Shown piece by piece: positions 7,401 to 13,274 of a stretch of DNA of 14,335 bases (the stretch's first letter is position 1; the number at the start of each line of letters is the position of its first letter). Origin of the DNA: Kiritimatiellales bacterium (lineage in GTDB: Bacteria; Verrucomicrobiota; Kiritimatiellia; Kiritimatiellales; Pontiellaceae). The notes under the pieces are model-generated. The model was given only the letters and a program-made list of their open reading frames with translations. It was not told where the DNA came from and did not search any database. Location of the stretch: contig JAIPIO010000073.1 in assembly GCA_021734595.1 (NCBI GenBank), forward strand, positions 1-14,335, written 5' to 3'. The translations under genes and the position numbers were made by a program.

Positions 7401-8354
7401 ACCGTTGCGCAGGTTGAAGGTACCCGGGATGTTGAGATTTCCTGCGATGTGGCCGAAGGCGGCCAGCTGCTGGTGGACGTGGAGGTTTATCAGAACGGCA
7501 CGAACCTGAATGCGGCTTCTTTTTCCGGGGCAGGCATGGTCAACCCCGGAACCAATCAGGTGATCACCTGGCATGCCGGAACGGACTGGAACCTGAATGT
7601 CGATGACCTGACGTTCCAATTGATTTTTGACAATGGTTGCCCGACCTTCACCCCCTATGCGGGAGGGGCGGTTAATATTCCCAGAACGGGACAATCGGAG
7701 GGCCGTCTTCTAACGCTTACCGAAGAAGATGGAGATATTCAGCCGGGCATGCCTTGGCCATCGCCGCGTTTTACCGATAATGGGGATAATACCATTACTG
7801 ATAATATGACCGGGTTGATGTGGGGAAAATCTGTTTCCTCGGCTTACTGGGATACAGCCATGCAAAACTGTGAAAACCTGACACTTGGTGAACATAGTGA
7901 CTGGCGGATGCCCAACGTGAGAGAAATGCGCAGCCTGTTCGAGTATGGGCGCTACGAGCCTGCAATCGAGACAGGCCTTTTTGATAATATGCCTGCGGCC
8001 TCAGCCCTCTGGACTAGTACCGGCTATCCAGGGAATGGCTATAACTACAAGTATGGAGTAAGTTCTACCTCCGGGAGCACGTATTACTACACGGTCTACA
8101 ACGTGGGCACCTATTATTCCCATTATTATCTCCCGGTTAGGTCCGCATTTGTCGGGGACGTGGAAGTCCCCAAGACCGGGCAGAGTTCGAGTTTTTCGTC
8201 TCGCGTATCGGAAGATGGAGATCTGCAACTGGGTGCTGATTGGCCGAATCCACGTTTCACGGATCATGGCGACGGCACCGTAACGGATAACCTGACCGGG
8301 ATTATGTGGCTCAAAGCATCTTCCTCATTCGACACTATGTGGGGGGGGCTTTGA
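4431..8354 (+). CDS. Giant secreted mosaic protein, 5' part (jelly-roll, InlB-type and Lcl/DUF1566 domains), frame broken at G8
   Basis: GGGGGA (4419-4424) lies 6 nt before the ATG. The 1307-codon frame begins with a signal peptide (MKKTIWVLLAL, cleavage near residue 20, AQA). Three jelly-roll-like domains of about 190 residues start near residues 23, 302 and 647; each opens 'DDF....LD.SKWT', has 'ETITYDP.TG' and ends 'DFSISQ' or 'TFNISQ'. InlB-type repeats lie between them ('CTGWSG.GSVP.SG', 'EDSSITWNWQ', then 'GNGSVNL..GYY ... GWSGDA'). An Ig-like segment is at about 983-1080. One complete Lcl/DUF1566 domain (about 1081-1240) and the start of a second follow. The frame ends at TGA 8352, just after eight G. 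The next frame continues the same domain, so this is probably one gene of about 1726 residues ending at 9610. The likely role is surface or extracellular binding of glycans or other cells (inference). No C-terminal sorting signal is seen. Confidence 0.88.
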   Translation: MKKTIWVLLALMVLGSIAQAADTVLLTDDFQSSTLDASKWTLITGTGHDSFDETSAGSSVALGTYLWLKNTTAGAGGAYKSKLLAVDGRGEIVIWRKNYVDHKNGTLVSMPDEVVAEDGTVLLRWGYHNYNDGSTSRYGFGGFGGPETRVTGAWSTFFNETITYDPVTGQGSYSLNGGTPVSISGIPFPDGATNLYVRGSAYGEGSLEYWKAIDDFSISQTDRKLLTVSSPYGSPVPDIGTNAFETGSTVTCSVANVESDGVTYECTGWSGVGSVPLSGTTNTVIFTLTEDSSIRWKWKTPLLNDDFSDGILDTSKWTHIHVDGLDSFYSSPGSSLLETNDVMRITHSMSDNGGAFKTALLPINDQGQIFIERRTKVHAAYETAQMPENLMSEGGTILLSWGYYKYNYWYSVYGFGGLHDVRVDGLWDEWFDETITYDPITGHGTYSLNGSQPILITGTAIPSETTNVYLRGCASGAYLGHTKEFDDFSISQGEPANQSVLTINSTHGSPNPAAGSFIYGSGTSITCFVESIYTNNGSLYQCTGWIGTGSVPSSGTTNTTTCILDEDSSITWNWQTNKYQVTIHVEGNGSVNLNNGYYEVGSMQTLIATPDAGSWFAGWSGDASGTNDASITMNAPKTVTATFRDAVLQEDDFNGGLLNTSKWTVIRASDYGFDSATAGNSLTVSNGIMNITHAVANSGGAFQTGLLPVSDRGLIIIERRTKVHSAGTPRMLELLKSESGTTLLYWQYTGSGFGYGASFAAGVWDEWFDETITYDPITGESTISINGGTPVAIVTGEAMPANTTHVYLQGGAAGDGTGYTKQFDTFNISQGEDSSRAVLTVRSTWETPVPSTGVTVYDSGSTVTCSVESASFDGSTHYQCTGWSGSGSVPASGAANSVVVTLDEDSAITWNWQAADHWLAIGIEGNGSVNLSNGFYVAESAQNLVATPDAGWVFNGWRGDAFGIGDATVTMNEPKSVTAVFFCPPPVVTATVAQVEGTRDVEISCDVAEGGQLLVDVEVYQNGTNLNAASFSGAGMVNPGTNQVITWHAGTDWNLNVDDLTFQLIFDNGCPTFTPYAGGAVNIPRTGQSEGRLLTLTEEDGDIQPGMPWPSPRFTDNGDNTITDNMTGLMWGKSVSSAYWDTAMQNCENLTLGEHSDWRMPNVREMRSLFEYGRYEPAIETGLFDNMPAASALWTSTGYPGNGYNYKYGVSSTSGSTYYYTVYNVGTYYSHYYLPVRSAFVGDVEVPKTGQSSSFSSRVSEDGDLQLGADWPNPRFTDHGDGTVTDNLTGIMWLKASSSFDTMWGGL
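4497..7376 (+). repeat. Internal protein repeats: three jelly-roll-like units and InlB-type beta units
   Basis: Jelly-roll-like units begin near 4497, 5334 and 6369. Each is followed by an InlB-type unit near 5104, 5926 and 6942, and the second and third also by a shorter unit near 6166 and 7180 containing GNGSVNL and GWSGD or GWRGD. The copies are clearly related in protein but well diverged in DNA, so these are old duplications. The unit after the first jelly-roll lacks the shorter GNGSVNL repeat. Confidence 0.7.
5135..5153. repeat. Exact palindrome copy inside the mosaic gene
   Basis: GGTTCCAGACATTGGAACC has perfect 7-bp arms and the TTCCA-N5-TGGAA core at 5137-5151. It encodes part of 'PVPDIGTN', within a normal InlB-type unit, so the coding frame is undisturbed. 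Confidence 0.5.
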
Positions 8355-9610
8355 GTGCCTGTGCCGCATTGACTACAGCAGGGTATGATGACTGGCGTTT
8401 GCCGAGCGTAAACGAACTGGAATCACTGGTTGATTATGGCAAACCAAACGCCATGCTTCCGACCGGACACCCGTTTACCGGGATCCAGAATACGTCGTCG
8501 GCAAAGTATTGGACAAGTACGCTATATTCACGGGACATCAACTATTCTTATACGGTGAGTTTTTACAATGGCTGCGTAGCAAATTCGCAGTTTGGCTATT
8601 ATCTAGCCTGTCGAGGCGGAGTGGAAACGCAGGCGGTGAATCCTCCCGAACCGGTGGCGCAGATTCCATTGCCTGAAACGGGGCAGACCAACAGCTATGC
8701 GGCAAATGACGACGGCGCAATCCGTGCAGGCGTCGCTTCGCCCACTCCCCGCTTCACAACCTTTTCAGGTATTGTTGTAGATAATCTGACGGGGTTGTAT
8801 TGGAGTACGAGTGTGGGATCCGGCAGTTGGGAAAATGCGGTACAGGCCGCTAACCAAAACAACTGGCGGCTGCCGAATCTGCGAGAAATGATGAGTCTGA
8901 TAGATTGGAGTCGGACAGACCCCGCTTTGCCGGAAGGTCATCCATTCGCAAGTTTCCCGAGTACTGCGGGGCCGCTGTTCTGGACGAGTACCAGTAGCTA
9001 CGGTTCTTTAGGAAACTCATACGCATGGAAAGTGGATATTCGACGTGGAACGATGTCCACCACCGCCTCAAAAACGGACTACGGCTACTTCGCGTTTGTG
9101 AATATGGTTATGGATGAAGACGCGCCAGCTCGTGTTCCGATTACCGGTCAGACCAATAGTTACCTGGTGGCCGATGATGGCGCGGAGCAAAAAGGTGTAA
9201 AAGAAACCGGCGATCGCTTCACGGATAACAGCAACTATACGGTCAACGATAACCGTACCGGCCTGATGTGGCTCAAGGCACCGGATGCCTGCGGTTCGAT
9301 GACCTGGGCCGAGGCGGTTGAATACTGCGCGGACCTAAACTATGGCGGCTATACCGACTGGCGCCTCCCGAATGCCCGCGAACTCGAAAGTCTGGTGGAT
9401 TATAGCCAAGGAGGCGATCAAACGGCTCTGCCGGAAGGTCATCCGTTTGCGGATATAGATACGAGCGGGCAGGGTCATTTCTTCTGGACCTCCACTACGT
9501 CCAGCTCGGACAGTGGAAAGGCATTGGCGCTGTCGCTTTATCAGGGCTCTTTCACTGACGGTTCCAAAGGGGCGGGGATCAAAGTATGGCCGGTGCGGGG
9601 CGGAAATTAA
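8306..9610 (+). CDS. Mosaic protein, 3' part (Lcl/DUF1566 domains 2-4), continued in the -1 frame
   Basis: This 434-codon frame overlaps the end of the preceding one. Its first possible start is a GTG at 8306 with no ribosome site, and the first 11 codons read the previous frame's WLKASS segment out of register. From the G tract onward it continues the second Lcl domain (GGALSACAALTTAGYDDWRLP) exactly where the upstream frame stops, then carries two further complete Lcl domains and ends in VWPVRGG-N and TAA. It has no signal peptide, so it makes sense only as the C-terminal part of the protein starting at 4431. Joining needs one extra G (nine), three fewer relative to nine (six), or a -1 ribosomal slip. 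It ends 16 bp before the next gene. Confidence 0.75.
   Translation: MAQSIFLIRHYVGGALSACAALTTAGYDDWRLPSVNELESLVDYGKPNAMLPTGHPFTGIQNTSSAKYWTSTLYSRDINYSYTVSFYNGCVANSQFGYYLACRGGVETQAVNPPEPVAQIPLPETGQTNSYAANDDGAIRAGVASPTPRFTTFSGIVVDNLTGLYWSTSVGSGSWENAVQAANQNNWRLPNLREMMSLIDWSRTDPALPEGHPFASFPSTAGPLFWTSTSSYGSLGNSYAWKVDIRRGTMSTTASKTDYGYFAFVNMVMDEDAPARVPITGQTNSYLVADDGAEQKGVKETGDRFTDNSNYTVNDNRTGLMWLKAPDACGSMTWAEAVEYCADLNYGGYTDWRLPNARELESLVDYSQGGDQTALPEGHPFADIDTSGQGHFFWTSTTSSSDSGKALALSLYQGSFTDGSKGAGIKVWPVRGGN
8341..8348 (+). other. G8 homopolymer at the frame junction (candidate phase-variable tract)
   Basis: Eight consecutive G follow TATGT. With eight, the upstream frame hits TGA four bases later. With nine, the text becomes W-G-G-A-L-S-A-C, which aligns without gap to W-A-E-A-V-E-Y-C of the fourth Lcl unit. 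A -1 slip on the run would give the same protein. A homopolymer sequencing or assembly error is the main alternative. Confidence 0.7.
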
Positions 9611-9626
9611 TTTAAGGAGAATGATC

Positions 9627-10580
9627 ATGATGAAAAAAACATTTACGATTCTCATACTTCTCGGCGCGGTACTGAGTGCCTCCGCCATGCGATCTACCAA
9701 TACGGTCAGCGGAACCGTCGATACCCGCGACTATACCCTGGAGATAGACTCTCCTTATGGAAGTGATGAAAGTTTCCCTTCTTTGGGGATACGCGGTAAT
9801 TATTCTTGGCGATCAACGGTTTATTGTTCTATGGCCGATTATCTGTTTGAACAAGACGGCACGATCCTCCGGAATTGTATCGGATTTTACGGGGAGGGGA
9901 TTTCCCCCGGATCAGGTGCCGCCGATTCTGTGGATGTCGTGCTGACCAACGTGAACTCAACGCTTACATGGAACTGGAATACTGCCTATTGGGTGACACG
10001 GGCTGTGTCTGGCCAGGGGGGTATTTTTGGAGGATCGGGCTCTGCTGGTTGGTATAACGAAGGGCAAAGTTATCTTTTAAAGGCCCGACCAGACTACGGC
10101 TGGCTTTTTACTGGCTGGAGCGGCGGAGCCTCTGGCGGCCCGTCCGCCACCAACCTGAATTTTACCGCAACCGCGCCGACCAATCTTTTGGCCTCATTCT
10201 CCGACGATCCGGACGGCGACGGCCTCAAAAACACCAACGAGTGGGCCGTTGGAGCCAACCCCTGGATGGCGGATACCGACGGAGACAACTTTGACGACCT
10301 GTTCGAGTTCAACAACGGCCTCTCGCCGACGGTCGACAGCTCCCCGTTTGTCACCCACATTCAAGACAACCCGGACACCTACGGGCTCTATTCGTCAAAC
10401 GTGGTGCTGGATGTGGCGATCGGCCAGGCGCTGTTCCAAGTGCAGGGCACTACGGCTCGCCTCAACCTTCAGTTGGAACAGTCCGACGACCTGAAGAACT
10501 GGACGGATGCAGGAGATCCCAAGGAGTGGGAGCTGACGCTCGATCCCGACAAGAAATTCTTCCGAGTTCGGTCGGAGTAG
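9627..10580 (+). CDS. Secreted InlB-repeat protein with calcium-loop repeats
   Basis: Start chosen at ATG 9627, 7 nt after AAGGAG (9614-9619), giving 317 residues. The open frame reaches further up, but that stretch only overlaps the previous gene. A signal peptide (KKTFTILILLGAVLSASA) ends near residue 20. Next come one InlB-type pair (...LTNVNSTLTWNWN, then GWLFTGWSGGASG), two Asp-rich calcium-type loops near 193 and 217 (DPDGDGLKNTNEW and DTDGDNFDDLFEF, like EF-hand or thrombospondin-3 repeats), and a C-terminal beta-rich domain ending SDDLKNWTD...FFRVRSE. It lies 16 bp after the mosaic gene and shares its repeat type, so the two are probably co-transcribed partners at the cell surface or outside the cell. 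No catalytic motif is seen and the function is unknown. The second array starts 4 bp after its stop. Confidence 0.88.
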   Translation: MMKKTFTILILLGAVLSASAMRSTNTVSGTVDTRDYTLEIDSPYGSDESFPSLGIRGNYSWRSTVYCSMADYLFEQDGTILRNCIGFYGEGISPGSGAADSVDVVLTNVNSTLTWNWNTAYWVTRAVSGQGGIFGGSGSAGWYNEGQSYLLKARPDYGWLFTGWSGGASGGPSATNLNFTATAPTNLLASFSDDPDGDGLKNTNEWAVGANPWMADTDGDNFDDLFEFNNGLSPTVDSSPFVTHIQDNPDTYGLYSSNVVLDVAIGQALFQVQGTTARLNLQLEQSDDLKNWTDAGDPKEWELTLDPDKKFFRVRSE

Positions 10581-10583
10581 GAG

Positions 10584-10652
10584 TTTCCAATGGTTGGAAA
10601 TCCGTCAACCGACGGATTCCAGCCTTTGGAAGCTTTGCTCCAGACCGTGGAA
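10584..10652. repeat. Second TTCCA-N5-TGGAA palindrome array
   Basis: TTTCCAATGGTTGGAAA (10584-10600, perfect 7-bp arms) is followed by a hairpin TCCGTC-AACC-GACGGA (10601-10616), an exact 15-mer (10617-10631) and a near-copy CTCCAGACCGTGGAA (10638-10652). Dyad centres at 10592, 10624 and 10645 are 32 and 21 bp apart, nearly the 31 and 21 bp of the first three palindromes of the other array. Both arrays also share TCCGT directly after the first palindrome, suggesting common descent. Confidence 0.8.
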
Positions 10653-10657
10653 AGCAG

Positions 10658-10686
10658 TTGCATTTTCGCCAAACGGCACGCATACT
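10658..10686 (+). promoter_or_regulatory. Weak candidate promoter of the small membrane-protein gene
   Basis: TTGCAT (10658-10663) and CATACT (10681-10686) are 17 bp apart, each with four of six consensus bases. It lies between the palindrome array and the gene at 10745. Read-through from the upstream gene is equally possible, since I see no terminator in the gap. Confidence 0.3.
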
Positions 10687-10744
10687 CCGATCCGCATTCA
10701 GCGGGGTATGTGATCGCCCGCTTTAACCAAACAGGAGGTGTGGC

Positions 10745-11155
10745 ATGAAGAAGTTTCTGTTGGGATTGGCTATCATAATGCTGGCGGTTTCGCCGGCATT
10801 CTGCGAGGAGGAAAAGTTCGATCTGGACAAGGAGATGGAGCATATCGAGCTGCAGCGCGCGCAGACCGAGTTTCAGTTCGATCAGGAAATGCGCAATCTC
10901 GAGCTGCAGGAGCGGCGGATGAATCTGGATCGTATGGCCCAGGGACCGAATCAGAAGAAGAAAAAGGATGGAGGAGCAGTCTGTCTGATCATCGGTATTA
11001 TCCACATTTTGATGGCCGTATGGGTTTATCAGGATGTCCGCAAAAAGAACAAGGGCAACGGCATCTGGATCGTCATCACCCTGCTGGCCGGTTTCTTCGG
11101 CGCTTCGGTGTATGCCTTGATTCGCCTGGGCGACTGCAACCAGAAGGAGAAATAG
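10745..11155 (+). CDS. Small membrane protein with signal peptide, coiled coil and two helices
   Basis: A 136-residue protein with a strong AGGAGGT site (10733-10739) 5 nt before its ATG. It has a signal peptide (residues 1-20, ending AFC), a charged helical segment of about 22-65 (LQRAQTEFQFDQEMRNLEL) likely to be a short coiled coil, a lysine cluster (KKKK near 72), and two membrane helices at about 77-95 (CLIIGIIHILMAVWVY) and 106-127 (WIVITLLAGFFGASVYALI). The cysteine near residue 20 lacks a good lipobox. I do not recognise the family. It may belong to the unit above, or stand alone behind the weak promoter at 10658. It ends just before the shared terminator. Confidence 0.8.
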   Translation: MKKFLLGLAIIMLAVSPAFCEEEKFDLDKEMEHIELQRAQTEFQFDQEMRNLELQERRMNLDRMAQGPNQKKKKDGGAVCLIIGIIHILMAVWVYQDVRKKNKGNGIWIVITLLAGFFGASVYALIRLGDCNQKEK

Positions 11156-11178
11156 TTTTATCCGTCATGCATGGACGC

Positions 11179-11208
11179 AAAGCCCTCGGCAAAAGCCGGG
11201 GGCTTTTT
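11179..11208. terminator. Intrinsic terminator between converging genes
   Basis: AAAGCCCTCGGC (11179-11190) and GCCGGGGGCTTT (11195-11206) form a 12-bp stem with one G-U and an AAAA loop, with a T-run at 11204-11208. It ends the plus-strand unit 24 bp after the stop at 11155. Read from the other strand the stem is followed by TTT, so it may also serve the minus-strand operon, whose last stop codon starts in the T-run. Confidence 0.9.
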
Positions 11209-12488
11209 CAGTAGCTGTACCGGACGCCGAGATTGACATTGTTGTTGTTCTTGAACTGCCCGAAGAACGTGTGGTCGTACTGTCCGATGAAGAAATTCCC
11301 GTTGGCGGTCAGCTTCCAGTGGTCGTCCAGTTTATAGGTGGCTACCGGGCGCAGGTAGACGTCGTGGTCGCTGGGCGAGTAGTAGGTGAACAGGCTCAGG
11401 ATCAGGTTTTGGTTCATTAGCATGCGCGTCAGCCGCAGTGTGACCACGTGGCGGTTTTCATCGGCGGCATACTTCGTGGAAGGCAGGCCGTCCAGATAGT
11501 CGTTGTGATCCATCATGTGTTCGAGATAATACTGGATCCCGGCGGAAAAATTCTTCGCCAGCTCGCGCTCATAACCGGCCAGGAACCGGAATTCAGAATT
11601 GCGCACGAACGGGTTGCCGCCGCCGCTGTCGTCGCGCGAATCATAATAACCGAGCTCGGTGCTGACAATCCCGCTGCCCAGTGTCCCCTTGGCGCTGGCG
11701 CCGTAAACATTCAGGTTAGGGAAGGTGGCCTTGCCGGATACCGGATCGGCACCGGCCGGGCTTTTCCAGAATCCGGAATAGAAATAGAGCGCGGCTTCAT
11801 AGCCTTTCACACTCCGGTAAAAGCGGGCGGCGATTTCATCATCCTCAAAGTTGTTGTTGGGAACGTCGGTCTTGATAATCGCATCTTGTCCGGCGATGCG
11901 GTTCAGTCCCTGATTCCAGTAGGAGATGCGGCTGCCGTCGATATAGCGGTCGGCGTCGAAGCGCGGCGTGTAGGCGATATCGATGCTTCCAAAGCTTGGA
12001 AAGAGGCTCGCGTAGATCGCGTCCGACGGGGCCTTCAGGTATTCCGTGTCGCGTCCGAGAAAGAACGAGTTCCAATCCTTGGGAAACAGATCGTTGATGA
12101 ACAGCAGGTCACCCGTGCCCCATGTCAGGATTTGCCTCCCCAACTTCACATCGGCCCAGTCAACCGGAGTGAAAAGTATGTTGAACTCCCGCAGGTCGAT
12201 AAAACCTTCTCCGGTCTGCAGGTCGATTTTTTCGGGATCATCCGCCAGCGCATCATAAACGAGATCGGCGCGTATTTGCAGCGTGAAGGCATCCAGATAG
12301 GTCAGCGAATCGAGCTGGGCGCGGATTTCCGCCAGGCTTTGCTGATCCTCGTACGGGTCGTTTTGCGTCCGCATTCCGGCACGACCGTCCACGAAGCCGT
12401 GGAACTCGGTGTCGAGCGCAAATGCATTTGCGCTCAAGATAAGACTGATAAGACTGATCCGACGGATCTGGTGCGAGATATGTTTCAT
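11208..12488 (-). CDS. Outer-membrane beta-barrel protein (DUF1302-like), last gene of the RND operon
   Basis: A 426-residue protein with a signal peptide (MKHISHQIRRISLISL..., cleavage near residue 24, AFA). It has alternating amphipathic beta-strands throughout and a C-terminal aromatic residue (VNLGVRYSY), as outer-membrane barrels have for assembly by BAM. The segment DVKLGRQILTWGTGDLLFINDLFPKDW resembles DUF1302-type porins that occur beside RND transporters (family assignment from memory). Its ATG is 2 nt after the stop of the LolA-like gene, so translation is probably coupled; AGAGG is a weak site further up. In context it would be the outer-membrane exit or acceptor for the RND/LolA-like pair. 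It carries an exact copy of the window's TTCCA-N5-TGGAA palindrome at 11987-12001, read as FPSFGS. Confidence 0.85.
   Translation of the reverse strand: MKHISHQIRRISLISLILSANAFALDTEFHGFVDGRAGMRTQNDPYEDQQSLAEIRAQLDSLTYLDAFTLQIRADLVYDALADDPEKIDLQTGEGFIDLREFNILFTPVDWADVKLGRQILTWGTGDLLFINDLFPKDWNSFFLGRDTEYLKAPSDAIYASLFPSFGSIDIAYTPRFDADRYIDGSRISYWNQGLNRIAGQDAIIKTDVPNNNFEDDEIAARFYRSVKGYEAALYFYSGFWKSPAGADPVSGKATFPNLNVYGASAKGTLGSGIVSTELGYYDSRDDSGGGNPFVRNSEFRFLAGYERELAKNFSAGIQYYLEHMMDHNDYLDGLPSTKYAADENRHVVTLRLTRMLMNQNLILSLFTYYSPSDHDVYLRPVATYKLDDHWKLTANGNFFIGQYDHTFFGQFKNNNNVNLGVRYSY
11987..12001. repeat. Exact palindrome copy inside the beta-barrel gene
   Basis: TTCCAAAGCTTGGAA has perfect 6-bp arms around AGC, the same form as copies at 3286 and 10585. 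It lies inside normal coding sequence. Confidence 0.45.
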
Positions 12489-12490
12489 TT

Positions 12491-13273
12491 TTAGCGCGTT
12501 ACCTCTCTGGGCGGCCTTCTCAAAAACCGCTCTTCGAAGCTGGCTTCCTTGAGGCCGATGTTGTACTCGATTTTTGAGAAGGTGTTGATGGTGGAGCCAC
12601 CGGTATTGAGATCCTTCACCACCGATTCGATGACGGTTGGAAATCCTTGGATGGTCTCAACCTTGGTGGCTTCGACGGTGCGGTAGAGCTTGCCGTTTTT
12701 GTCGAAGTATTCGGCCTTGCGCGGCAGGAACGTGTCCTTGTCGATCATAACGGTATAATAGGAAAACTCGACGTCGCCGGGGTTTCTTGGGGTGTTCTTG
12801 ACGACATATTGCGTGGCGGTGGTTTCAACCAGTTCGTGCGTGTCCTCCTTCAGGTTGCGGCCGGAAACATCTTCGTAGACAAAGTCCGAACCAACGAACG
12901 AGGTTCGCTTTTCCCCGGGGGCGATGCGCTTGTTGAGATTCAGGGCAGGCAGCCACAGCCAGCGGCTGTCCTCCTTGTTTTCATCCACTTCCTTCCAGAC
13001 AATATAGGCCTGTTTATACAGATCGGCGGGTTTCTTGAAATAGACGTAGAACTTCTGGCTGCCGCCTTTGGTGTTCATGCGCAACAGGGTGAATTCGCGG
13101 GTGCGGGTGCTGCCGCTCTTGTCGACAATGTTCATCGTCACATCCGCGCGCCCGTCGCTGCCGGCATAGTAGGCCGCTTCGTTCGCTTTGGTCACGATTT
13201 CATCCACGGACAGTTCTGCATTCGCACCGGTAGTCAGTCCCAACAGCAGTGCTGCAATAATTCCAGTTTTCAT
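12491..13273 (-). CDS. LolA-like periplasmic protein (outer-membrane lipoprotein-sorting family)
   Basis: Start chosen at ATG 13273, which has AAGGAGGA (13286-13279) 5 nt upstream and opens with a signal peptide (MKTGIIAALLLGLTTGANA). The longer open frame upstream only overlaps the transporter gene. The mature part of about 241 residues has hallmarks of the LolA/LppX-like half-barrel family: SVDEIVTKANEA near the start, an early strand with DVTMNIVDKSGSTRTREF, 'WLWLPALNLNKRIAPGEKRTSFVGSDFVYED', and 'TFLPRKAEYFDKNGKL' near the end. Such proteins carry lipid-like molecules across the periplasm. It begins 1 nt after the transporter's stop and ends 2 nt before the barrel gene, so the three form a tightly coupled operon. 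The natural cargo is unknown; true lipoprotein sorting is less likely than lipid transport in this setting. Confidence 0.9.
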   Translation of the reverse strand: MKTGIIAALLLGLTTGANAELSVDEIVTKANEAAYYAGSDGRADVTMNIVDKSGSTRTREFTLLRMNTKGGSQKFYVYFKKPADLYKQAYIVWKEVDENKEDSRWLWLPALNLNKRIAPGEKRTSFVGSDFVYEDVSGRNLKEDTHELVETTATQYVVKNTPRNPGDVEFSYYTVMIDKDTFLPRKAEYFDKNGKLYRTVEATKVETIQGFPTVIESVVKDLNTGGSTINTFSKIEYNIGLKEASFEERFLRRPPREVTR

Positions 13274-13274
13274 T

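Larger units (their letters stand above)
7671..9610 (+). repeat. Four tandem Lcl/DUF1566 domains across the frame break
   Basis: Units begin near 7671, 8163, 8668 and 9133. Each has 'TGQ', then 'PRFTD...VTDN.TGLMW' (unit 3: 'PRFTTFSGIVVDNLTGLYW'), 'W..A...C..L', 'DWRLPN..E..SL.D' and 'WTST', near the family norm of about 150 residues. Family knowledge: this C-type-lectin-like fold occurs in secreted bacterial proteins. The G8 tract sits in the second unit where the others encode W..A. Confidence 0.8.

Noticed and set aside
8020..8150. Diversity-generating retroelement target (Tyr/Ser-rich stretch in an Lcl domain)
   Set aside because: Lcl-type folds can be such targets, but there is no reverse transcriptase, no template repeat and no adenine-biased copy in the window. 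The domain is also internal rather than C-terminal.
9513..9626. Upstream start for the 9627 gene
   Set aside because: The extra residues only re-read the end of the mosaic gene. The ATG at 9627 has AAGGAG at good spacing and a signal peptide.
11448..12494. 348-codon plus-strand frame, and a 218-codon one at 12647-13303
   Set aside because: Both are antisense shadows of well-supported beta-barrel and LolA-like genes.
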